A DNA stretch of 64,000 nt. Origin: Delphinus delphis (Eukaryota; Chordata; Mammalia; Artiodactyla; Delphinidae). Numbering within the stretch: position 1 is the first letter of the stretch; each line of letters opens with the position of its first letter. The stretch is taken from NCBI RefSeq assembly GCF_949987515.2, contig NC_082687.1:119951838-120015837 (forward strand), written 5' to 3'. The position numbers were made by a program, and so were the translations under genes. Below, piece after piece: positions 35,741 to 47,700 of this stretch. The notes below the pieces were generated by a model. That model made no database searches. It had not been told where the DNA came from and saw only the letters and a program-made list of their open reading frames with translations.

Positions 35741-38700
35741 CTCACCTAGGAATCTTACCATCGTATATAACTTGTTTGTATAGGAAAATAGGTTTAAAGT
35801 TCCAAAAGTTTTAAAACTTATCAAAACTTTGAGCTATCCTAAATTACTTTTAGATTTTGCTGTTGTTTCACCATTGTTTAGTCTTTTTTTAAACTGTCAT
35901 TTCCTTGCTCCCACGTATCTTTTGCCCCTCCTATATAATACATAATAATGTACTCTACCTTGAAAAGGTTGGCATTAGTTGGTTACAATTTGACATCTGA
36001 AGAGGTAATGAAATCAGAATGATTAGAAGAAATAATGGCAAATTTCATGTCTGGAAAAAGTTTTCTAAAAATTAGAGTTGTACATTAGATAATTTTGAAC
36101 AGAGGCTGAGTGACTTCATATGATAAAAGTATTCTGTGGGACTTTGGAATAGGATTTTTACAATCTTTCATCTGTGATTAAGAATGGCTGGCTGTATGTT
36201 ATTACCAGTCTTCAGTCTGTGATTTTAGAATATCAGTTGTTAAACCAACCTTTTTACCTCTTTTCTTAGCATTTACTAGAAGCATTCTCACAGGAAAAAA
36301 AAAGTGTTCTTTAGATATTATGTTAGTGCATTGGGAATCTTTTAAGTTTTGACTTTTTATGAAATCTGAATAAATTCAAAATTTTGAGTCACTTTGCTAC
36401 ACTGTTAACCATGTTAAATGTTGTGGAGAGAATTTTCTTGCTTTTTTTTTTTTTAATTTTTAAGTCTTTAAAGGTGGCAGTTAAGTAAAGATATCTTACA
36501 CTTTAGAGATGGTTAAAGCTCATTCCTGAGAGCCAAGTTTTTTTGAGCTCAGTCCCAGCTTCTAACACATTTACTTAACTTTGTGCAGGCCCAGTATTTC
36601 TGCCTCTGATTTAGTTTGAAAAGTCCATCTGATTTGTTCCTTAGAGATAGATTACTTTAGGAGAATATTTTTCCTCAGCACATCATGCTTCTTTTAATCT
36701 TGTAGTCTGTTAGGTGACTTGCTGTTTTGACTTAATCTTTTTTTTTTTCTCTTTACATGTTTAGTTAACATAAGCTTTGTTGTTAACAAGGTTACAATGG
36801 AGCTGAAACAAAAATTCTCTTCATTTATATAGCTTGTTTGTGATAAAAAAACTATTTGTATATTTATATTAGGAATTTTATTCCCAATTTTTTTTTTTTT
36901 TTTTTTTTTTAGTGTTTTAAAATGTTCATGTGAACTGGTAAAGCTGTAGGGGGTGGTGGGGTGAGGAAGCCCATTCGGCCTTAGGGCACCTCCACCCCAT
37001 GCTTTTTACCCCAGGATTCTAAGGAACACAGTTAGGAAACAACCAATTTTTCTCAAAATCTGTTACCAATTTGGAAACAATTAATGTTCTCAAAACCCCT
37101 CATTTGGCAGATGGAAAATCAGAAACTACTGTGATTATAGCTGGTAAAATTGGGACAAAAACCCAGGTCTGCTAACTTCCAGTCTAGTGCTTCTTATATT
37201 TATAAGACAACCTTGTCAAATGTGGCCTAAGAAGGTTCCTTAGAAGTTCTTATGGGTAAATACTGATCACAGCTTATGGGGAGGAATGAAGACATTTGCA
37301 GTATCCAGAGGCAACTGCACGACTTAAACTAAGCCTACCGCGATTGCCCATTTCAGAATATTCTTTGACACAGGGAATACCATCCTAAATTGTTTATAGT
37401 CTTTTTTTTTTGAAGAAAATAATTCATTTTATCATGAAATGTAACATCTTAAAGTGGATTGCTATTCACCAAAACACATGGATGAGGGTCAAGAGTAACT
37501 GACCCAAGTTCTTTAGGAAAGAGGTAACTTTTGATAAAAATCTTTACCTAATTGAACAGATTTTTATTTTGAATTCACTTTACTGATCATTGTGTTAAGT
37601 TGGAGTGGGGGATAAAAAAAAGAGGTGCTATCCACATCCACTTGAGGGAATACATGCATACAAACAATTGTAATTAAAGAAAAAATGGAGCAATGAGTGT
37701 GTGTTAAGGAAAAATACTGAGAACCATCTTCAAAGTTGGTCCATACCAACTTTTGTATGGACCACTTGGTGTGGTCCCAGCTGGTTCATGGTTTGATGAT
37801 GTTGAAAGTTCTGCCCATTGGTCAAGAAGCAGAATGGTAGATGGAGGGCTGTTGTGAAAGTTCCATCTCTTAGGCAGCATGCTTGATGATGACAGTGAGT
37901 AGGACTGTGTCATGCAGAGGCGGAGTGGGTGGGAGGGTAGCTCAGATGGAATAACTGGTTTGACCAATGGCAATAAGGTTGGAAAATGGATGTTTAGGAA
38001 TTAACAACTCCATTTGGTGGTAAATATAAGGTAAAGGAATAATAGGGGATAATTTGGAAGCTGTGCTATGGAGGATATTGAACACCTGGCAGCCACTGCC
38101 GTGAAAGGTTTTTGGGCAGGGGAGTGATATGAACTTAGCTCATTTCAGAGAATATAGCAAAATGTAATCACTACTTGAGATGCATAACCCAAGACTAATA
38201 TAATAGCTCAAATATTAGCCCTTCCTTGACTGGCTCTCCCTGTCATTTCTTTGTGTCTTGAATTCTTTTTGTCACTCTTAATGTTAACATAAATCTGTGT
38301 CTCTGCTCTCCCTCTGTAATTGTCCATAATGTAGAACAGAAATATTACCATAATTTTTGGATATTTTATGTTTTTCTTAATATTGAATAACATTTAAATT
38401 ATTTTTTCCAAATTGTTCTTTCTCATTTTTTTTATGCCAGCGGTTTGCAGTAGAAAAAAGATCTCACCCCTCCATTTTACAGTGATGTTAAAAGTTGGTA
38501 GACTTTATCAGTTATCACTTTTATAATTCTAATTATTTGCTCATAGTTTTACCTACATTTAAAAATTTAAATGTATGTGCTCATGAATAGCACAGCTTTG
38601 GTGAATGGTCAAAGAAGTTTCTCTTCCATATGCTTTTAAAAGATATTCTTTGTTGTAAAGGATGACGTTCTTAACAATGTGCTCACAGTTACACCCTTCA

Positions 38701-41700
38701 AAGGTAAAGACACAATGCCACATAACAGTGCAGGAATTAGCAGTTTGGTCTAAGTACATTATTAGTCTAGCATTTATAAGGGACAGAATTTATCAGTAGA
38801 ATATAGTGTAGAGGAATGAACAGGCTGCAAAGTAAGCTTTTGATAAAAAGTTGGACAATATTATGGAATATAGGTTAAAATAGTGAGCTCTATTCAGTAG
38901 CAAGACCTTACATTCTGGATATTACTTCTTGCTGATTAAGGGAAGATCCATGTGCTTTGACAGTTAACCAAGCAGGAAGTAGAGATGATTGATAGTTCTT
39001 GGTGGAAAATTTAGAAGCCTAACTGGGGCATGTGCCTGAGAAGATACATGGCCACTAGCCTTCCAAGGAGATAGGCCCCATTGGTGGGTAGGACCAAGAT
39101 TTTCATTAGGAAGTTTTAGAGCTGCTCTATTATGAGAAAAGAGGTGTGTTAAGTGCTGACACTACTATGCCATAGAGCTTGGTTGGGATAATTTAAGCCA
39201 GGAGCAGATTTAAAGTTGTCACTTGTCCAGTTTAACCCTTTAAAAAAGAGAAAACAGAACACATCTAATTCATTTACCATAGAGTTTGTTGTGAAATATG
39301 CCCTAGGTCACGAATTAGTGATCTGTTATAGGTGGTTGTTGGCTAAAGGCCACTTAATGAGGATATCAGTCAAAAATTTTATTTTTAGGGTATTTAATTT
39401 TAAGGGATTCTTTTGGAAAATAAATAGCAGGGCCAGTTGCCTCTTAATATGTGGTGATATATCATAGTGTTTAAATTCATACTAGTCTGACAAACTAGGC
39501 ATGCATCCTTCTTATCCAGAGGAATTCTTGGGCTGTTGAGAAGCGAAAGGATGATGGTAAAGTATGTCCCTTTCTGTTATTTTGTTGCTTAGAAGTTTTA
39601 GCCTAATATAATCTAGTACTTTTAAATTTGTAGCATCTAGATCTTGTTTGTTAAATACATAAAGGAAATAAAAATCCCTGAACAATTCTTAAAAGGTCAG
39701 CAGACTATTTTGTCTTTGTGCTAAGTGTCGATTCTAAGTATTACAAGGCTTTGTCAGCACTTCTGCACTTTAGATTTTTTACTGCAAATAACATGTGTCC
39801 CAATTATATAATTAAATAAGTGCCTTTTTCCTGATTTCCCTTTGGAAAACAAGAAGTCTCAATTAGCTGTTTGCTTAGGAGACTTAAGCTGTTCTACAAC
39901 ATTCATTTACTTTTTTCCTCCATAAATTAACTGCTTGTTAAAAGCCTTTTATGTCTATACTTCTATCTATTGGGTATTTTATTAAAAAATGAGTTTGGGA
40001 AGCCCATTATGTGAATGTTAGATGACAAGGAGTATGAGAAAGAGAAAATTTCTGCCTTCAAGGATAGAGCAGTGTTAATGTAGAGAGAAGATTTAAAAGA
40101 GCCAGTTGATTATACCTTTCTTAAATTATGTATAAAATAAAGTTTTCCATTTGGCTCCCAGTATCATCAGAATGAATGAAACCTAAAAACTGCTTTTAAA
40201 ATTTCCAGGAGAGATAAATGTCAGTGAGAAATCTAGTGTTACCAGAATTTAACAATTAAATACTACATTTAAGTTTTGACTATTGATCAGTTTTTTTTTT
40301 TTTTATAAAATGCAAAGAAATAACTGGACCCGTTTTGTACATTTCTGTTTTCAGGGATTAATAACTTTTTTGCTTTTGAAATAGTCATTACATTTATTAA
40401 TATAATTGATAAGTAATTTTATTTTGTGGTTAAGAACCTATTTAGAGACCTGGATTTTAGTCTGCTTCCTAGTTATATAATCTTGGGCTCTGACTGCTAA
40501 GGTTGTTGTGAGGATTAAATGAGATTATATGAGTAAAGTGCCTAGAACAGTTCCTGGAACATAGCAACTGTTCGATAGAGGTGAGCTGCTTTTGTTATTA
40601 TGATGAACATTATGTCATATTATGAAATGAAAAATTATTTAAAAAGAAGAGAATTCAGTACAAATCAAAAGTGAATACATAATTTATATGACTAGTAAGG
40701 ATTTGACCTGCAAAGTCAAGGGAACTAACTAGTATTTATGGTATACAGCAATCCTACAGGTAGGTAGAGGTATTCTCATTTTATAGATGAGAAAAATGAG
40801 GCTCAGCATGGTTAAGGTACTTGCCTTAGGTCACAGCATTGGTAAATAATGTTACAGGAATCCAATCTTATATCCTTTCTACTGTTTATTTACTGCCTTT
40901 TTCTAATTCCTGGAGAATCTAGTGTAGGATTCCCCAACTTTCTTCTTTCCCCCCCAGAAAAGCTGTATATGTATGTTGCTGAAATTAGGCCTCTGTACAC
41001 TGGTGCTGGATTAAATCTCAGAGACAGAGTTTTGGGTGAAGTAGAAAGAAATAGCTTTATTACTTTGCCAGGTAAAGGGGGCCACAACGGGCTAATGTCC
41101 TCAAGACTGTGTGTCCCACCCTGGAGCGGGTAGTGAGGAATCTTATAGTGTTCAAGGAGCAAATTGTCATTAGCTTGTGGACATTCTTCTGATTGGTTGG
41201 TGGTGAGGTCATGGGGAGTCAGCATCATCAGCCTTCTGGTTCTAATCAGTCTGGGGTCTGCGTGCTTGTGGGCAGCATACAGATAATTTCTTCCACCTGA
41301 TGGGGGTTTCAGTATCTGCAAAACAGCTCAAATGACATGGCTCAGAATATTATCCGTAGTCCTTGAGGAAGAACTAAAGGTCCTTGACTTTGTTTAATGG
41401 CTAAAGTATTATTTTGTCTTGCTTGACTATTTCCCTTTCTTTCTGCATTTTCCACTTCTTTGATTAAATTAATTCTTTGACTAAAGTTTTTCTAGAGACA
41501 AAGGCAGGCAGAGGACATGGGTGGCTCTCTATTCTGAGAAGTTCTCACAGGGTCCTTCTTAGTTACGTGTGTGTGTGGGTATGCATGCAGGTACTCACAT
41601 GTCTATATGTGAGAGATACATGCCTTTGAAACCTATCTGTCTTTTGGTAGAGTGCTCATCTATCTGTTAGGGCAGGTGTTTATTTATGAGGATGTGCCCT

Positions 41701-44700
41701 GTTGACCTGGGAAGGTAACCCAGTCTATGTGTGGGGTACCTCTGCATGTGGGCTCTGTATGTACATACTTATCTTGTGAGGGTGATGCTATGAGTACTGA
41801 ATATGCTAGTACAGTAGTACTTGTATTCATGCATCTGCATGGATGGCTCTGTGAGAGTATATGTATGTATGTGTTTGTCTTTGTGAGTGGTTCTGTGTTT
41901 GAGTGCTTAAATGAGTGCATGCCCCCCTCTGTATATGTGTGCTCACCTCTGTGTATGTGCTTTTTCCTATGTTTCTGTCTCTATGGGTGTGCTCTTGGGC
42001 CACCTTTTTGCATCTGTGTTTGTTGGGATAGGGGTTGACAGATGGACAGGGAATTGCCATATGGAATTTTCCTGGGGATGGCAGAAAGCTGGGATTATTG
42101 ACAGAAAAGATCCTGGGCAAAGACTCTGAAGAGAATAAGGCCATGTAAGCTTGGAGATCAACCACGCTTGGAGATCTGATTTACTGTTTAATCACATAGC
42201 TTGCTGGCTGGACTATTAGTAATTCAGGTGAAACAAATAGAAGCAATAGAACAAAGAAGTTGAGTGTGAACTCAGCTAAATTTCTCTATTTAAAAATATG
42301 AAACCAAAAGCTGCTTTTAAAATGCTTATAGATTCACTATTTCTTCAGTATTTTTCTAAAGTGATTTTTGGAAGGAAAAGAGTGGTCTGGGCATTTTGTT
42401 CAATCTTACTTAAAATTTAAAAGCCCATCTATTATTTCTGTTTAAGGATTTAACATATTTATTGAGCCCCTTCTACATACCAGGCTCTGTTTTAGGCACC
42501 AGGGATAGAAGAGTGAACACAACAGGAAAAAATCATCTCTAAAGGAGTTTACATTCTAGTTGGGGGAGGTGACAATCAATAATAAATAATGCAAAAAAAA
42601 CAACAGTTGGGAAAATGGGTAGGGATTGTTGAGAGGATCTTGCAGTGTTTTAGTATTAAGTATTTAGTGTTTATCAGTGTTTTCAAAATACTTTCAGAGA
42701 TTAATACCTTTATCTTTGTACCTTGTTGTCTTTAGTAAGTTAATGTAGCCATATTCTTTCGTTTCGGTTATATTGAAAGAAGAGAATCAGAAGTGCATGT
42801 CCAGCAAGTTGAAGATCAAATTGAGAATAATCCTGTTTCCATTTTTATACAGTCATCATTTGTTTATTCATCACTGCTGATCCAGTTAGGAGCTAGTCCA
42901 GACTCTTGATTTTCCCCATGGCTCCTTCTGTAGCTCATCCACTGGCCTTTATAGTATATTCCTAACGATCAAGGCATTTGTATTCAGGGATCATGATCAA
43001 GTGTTCCAAAAGTAAATTTGAAAACAAATGCCTTAAATGAGTTTTGAGGTAAATTTTGATTGAGTTGCTTTATGACCTTGAAGAATTGCATAATGATTAA
43101 TTCCTACTTGTATAGATCAAAGTGGGAATAGAAAAATAACCTACTTTGCATTTATTATGCTTCCACATGTTGGGTTTCCCAAAAGTCTTAGATCTATTTG
43201 TTTGAGGATATTTTTGTTTTACTTAGGAGTATGGTTTGTGGTAAGATGCTCTGTTCCTCTTTCATACAAATGAGCCCTACTATGTACTAAGAATTGTTCT
43301 AGGCACCAGAGAAACGATAGTGAATAAAACAAGTTTTTTCTCTTAAAGAGCTTGCTTCATTCTGAATCCTTGCTTGGGAAGGATTCAGATAATTAGCGAG
43401 TAAATATATGTAGCATCGAGGAGTGAGTGAGGAAAATATGGCATTGAGGAGAGTCAGAGTAGGGTCAGTAGAGAAGAGAGTGCTGTTTTGCAGGGAGGGT
43501 GCTGTGTACATAAGGAAGTCGGGAGAGGCTTCAGTGATAGCGGATGGTTAAACAGAAACATGAAGCAAGTTAAGGAAATGAGTTATTGTGACTATCTGGG
43601 GGAAGGACATTTCCTGGTTGTTCAGGTTCTGGTTTATAACCAAAATGGAGGCCAGTTTATTGGAGGGAGGACTGGAAGGGGAGAAGAGTGCAGATCCTAT
43701 AAGATTTTATATGTCACTTTTAAAGGAACTTGGTATCAATGAGAGAGGAGACCATCAGAAAATTAGGAAACAGGAGAGTGACATGATTTTAGTTAGGGTT
43801 TTTTTTTTTTTTTTTTTTTTCGGTACGCGGGCCTCTCACTGTTGTGGCCTCTCCCGTTGTGGAGTACAGGCTCATGGGCCCAGCCGCTCTGTGGCATGTG
43901 GGATCCTCCCAGACCAGGGCACGAACCTGTGTCCCCTGCATCGGCAGGCGGACTCTCAACCACTTCGCCACCAGGGAAGCCCTAGATAGGATTTTTGAAA
44001 GATCTGGCCACTGTGTAAAGCACAGGCATAAGGGAAATAAGGGCAGAAGCAGGGAGAGTAGTTACGAGGCTATTGTGTTAAAACAGGTGATGGGGACTTG
44101 GGCCAGAGTGGTGAGGAGTGGTTTCTGGATATATGTTGAAAGAAAAGCTGACAAGATTTGCTGATAATATCTGGGACAAGAAAGAAAGAGAGCAGTCAAA
44201 TTTTTTGGCCTGAGCAATTGAAAAGATTGACTTGCTGTTGATAAGGTGGGGAATATTGTGGAGTAGGTTTGGGTGGGAAAATCGAGTGTTTGGTTGGGTA
44301 TGTCAAGTGCGTGATGCCTGTTAGACATCAAATTGGAGATATTTGAGTAGGCTGCTGGATATTTGACCCTGACATTTTGAGAAGAGGTCATGAGTGATTA
44401 CTGTAGAAAGGTTTAAAACCTAATGAGTGATAAAGTTTGATTTACTTATTTAAAAATGATAATGAGGGCTTCCCTGGTGGCACAGTGGTTGAGAGTCCAC
44501 CTGCCGATGCAGGGGACGCGGGTTCGTGCCCGGTTCAGGAAGATCCCACATGCCACGGAGTGGCTGGGCCCGTGAGCCATGGCCGCTGAGCCTGCACGTC
44601 CGGAGCCTGTGCTCCGCAACGGGAGAGGCCACAACAGTGAGAGGCCTGCATACCACAAAAAAAAAAAAAAAAATGATAATGATATTTATAACTATTAAAT

Positions 44701-47700
44701 CTTAGAATACTTCATATGTATTTTAAAAAAGTGTGTTTCTTATTTTTATTTTAATTTTAAGAATTTGACCTACAGCAAGAAAAAGGGGAACACACTTTAT
44801 GTAATAGCTTAGGGATCGTCTTAGCTTTTAGCCATTTGATAAGTCTGAAGAAATAGGAGAGAGAACATAGGTCAAGAGCTGTCTAAAAAATATAAGAAAA
44901 GTTACAACTCTTAAGCATTAGTTTTTTGAAGGATTGTGTTTATCTTTTTTTCCTCTCTTGTCTCAGGAAGTAATGAGGGAAAAAAACCTTGATTGGAGTA
45001 AAAGTAAAAGTATTACTGTATAAAAATATGAATGTGTTGATTCATTTTCCTCAGCTTATTTTTGAAATATGAGTGGCAGTGTATTTTTCGTTTGTTAATT
45101 TAAACTAAAATTTACATTTATTTAGGGTGTTTGACATCTCATATGCTGTTTTGCTAATAATTTGAGAAGAAATTAATATTGGTGAAATTTGGTACCTTAC
45201 TAAACCACAGCTTAAGCTACTAAAATGAAAGTTGGTAATTTTCTTTACCCATTTAAAAAAATTAAATTATTCTAACTGGTCATATCTAATTTTAATTGCC
45301 TTTCAATTGAATTTGTTTGACAGGGATAAAAACAGATAAAGGTTGAAAAAGAAGTCTTAAAAAACACATGTATCATTTATAACAAAATAAAGCACTGATT
45401 GTGGTACCTTTCTTCTGACCCTTTTTGGTTGACATGAGATGCACTGTCTTAGATTATTTTCTCAGTAGGAACAAGTGCCGTATCTATATTTGGATTTATT
45501 ACTATTGTCACTTATATTTAATATAATTGTCTTTTATTTGAGATTACTATTTGAGTCTACAGTTTATAAAATCTTTGTTTTAGCATTGCGTAGTTTTTAA
45601 AAACAAACTAGTATTTATGAAAAGTCCTGGTTTCTATGATGCACAAGTTCAAATAATAGTGTGATGTTTAAATGCATCATACTTTGAACAATTTACTATT
45701 TATATTTTAGTATACACTTATGGCTATATTGGGGTAAAGTTTTACTCTGTTATTGGCATTGTGCTGTTCTTAGCATACAGTCTTTAAGTTTTGTTGTTAT
45801 ACACCCAGAATGTAGAAATTCAGATTGTTTTTAGAGTGCTAAATTGAAATACTGTAGTAAATCAGCTTTCTTCTTTCTTTTGACCATGTTTTATTGCTTT
45901 TAAAATATTATTCCCTTTTATCATAGACGTCTGTTTTAAAAGAAATCATTTGAGTTACTTTAGCTGTGGAAAAGATTTGACTTAAAACTTTGACTAAAGT
46001 TTTTAAAAAGTTGACTAAAAACTTTTTTTTTTTGTAATTGATGTCTTTAGATCCAAAGGCAGAAACTAGATTATACATCACAGTCAATGACTTTGAATTT
46101 CATGTGTATAATCGTTCGGATCTTTATGGACATCTTCAAGAATTGTTTGGTTTGGAGCCAACAATAATTCTACCCAAGAAAGAAGATGATAAAACACGAG
46201 AAAATGGAAGAACAAGAACCCAGTCCAAAATTGAAAGGTTGATTGTCAGACTTGAATTCTATTAATCTCCAACATTTAAATATCCGCTTTTATTAGAGTA
46301 TTATTAACACTGTTTACCTAAACACAGCCTAATCTTTCTTTGTAGATTAACTAAAACTTTTATTCTCACAAATAAGTATATAATTCTTCAAAAATTTCAA
46401 ATAATACAGAATTATGTAATGTGAAAAAGCAGTCCTGGTCTATTCTTCTCACCAGTTCTACTTCCTTCTTTGTTGATAACTACTATCAATTTGTTTTTTA
46501 TTCTTTTGAATGAACATACATAAGTCTATACATACATATACATAGCTAAGGTGCATATACGATTATATTATTTTATCTGTTTCTGGGCTCTCCGTTCTGG
46601 TTCATTGACCTATTTGTTTTCTTTTTGTTTTTTTTTTTTCTGTTTTTTTTGTGGTATGCGGGCCTCTCACTGTTGTGGCCTCTCCTGTTAGGAGCACAGG
46701 CTCCAAACGCGCAGGCTCAGTGGCCATGGCTCATGGGCCCAACCACTCCACGGCATGTGGGATCTTCCCGGACCGGGGCACGAACCTGTGTCCCTTGCAT
46801 CAGCAGGCGGACTCTCAATCACTGTGCCACCAGGGAAGCCTGACCTATTTGTTTTCTTTCACCAGTACCACAGTGTGTTGATTACTGTAGCTTTACATTT
46901 AAGTCTTGAAATCAGGTAGTGTCAGTCCTCCAACTTTGCTTTTCTCCTTCAGTGTTGTCTTGGCTATTGTGGGTCTTTTGCCTCTCCATATAAACTTTAG
47001 AATCAGTTTGCCAATATCCAGGGGTTTCGGTAGGGATTGCATTGAATCTATAAATCAAGTTGGGAAGAATTGACATCTTGACAGTATTGAGTCTTCCTGT
47101 TAATGAACATGGAATGTTTCTTTAGTTATTTAGTTCTCTTTGCTATCTTTCATCAGAGTTTTATAGTTTTCCTCGTGTAGATCTTGTAGAAAATTTGTTA
47201 AATTTATACCTATTTCATTTTCTGTGTTGCTAATGTACGATACTATGTTTTTAATTTCAAATTCCACTTGTTCATTGGTGGTATATAGGAAAGTGATTGA
47301 CTCTTGTATATTACTAACCTTGTATCCTGCAACCTTGCTGTAGTCATTAGTTCTAAGAGTATTCTTGCTCAGTTCTTTCCGATTTTCAACATAGATGATT
47401 GTGTCAGCTGCAAACAAAGAAAGTCTTATTTCTTCCTTCCCAATCTGTATACATTTTATTTCCTTTTTTTGTCTTATTGCAATAGCTAGAACTTCTAGTA
47501 TGAATTTGGAAAAGAATGGTGAGAGGGGACACCTTGCTTCATACCTGATCTTAGTGGGAAAGCTTCTCGTTTCTCACTGTTAAGTATCATGTTAACTGTA
47601 GGTTTTTGTTGGTTGATATTCTTTATCAAGTTGAGGAAGTTCCCCTCTATTCCTAGTTAGTAAAACTAGAGGTTTTAATCATGAATGGGTATTGGATTTT

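Larger units (their letters stand above)
34409..46050 (+). other. BLTP1: BLTP1 intron 6
   Basis: An 11.6-kb GT-AG intron with a hAT element, microsatellites, an LTR, L2 and MIR pieces and two SINEs. Nothing is recognisable in about 34410-35030, 35840-37080, 38180-40420, 42010-42440, 42610-43250 and 44700-46050. Confidence 0.9.

Noticed and set aside
35603..35824. Minus-strand frame with a poly-TH run
   Set aside because: Translation of the (TG)n microsatellite.
40890..41321. 143-codon open frame on the minus strand
   Set aside because: It lies across an LTR-like repeat edge and shows no retroviral or cellular motif.
41684..42165. Open frames of 64-112 codons on both strands rich in C, V and H, T
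   Set aside because: Products of the TG/CA-rich low-complexity tract, with no domain and no splice context.
44466..44560. tRNA-like head with B-box-like GGTTCGTGCCC
   Set aside because: It is the tRNA-derived head of a CHR SINE. It is not a folded tRNA gene, and no intact cloverleaf is expected.
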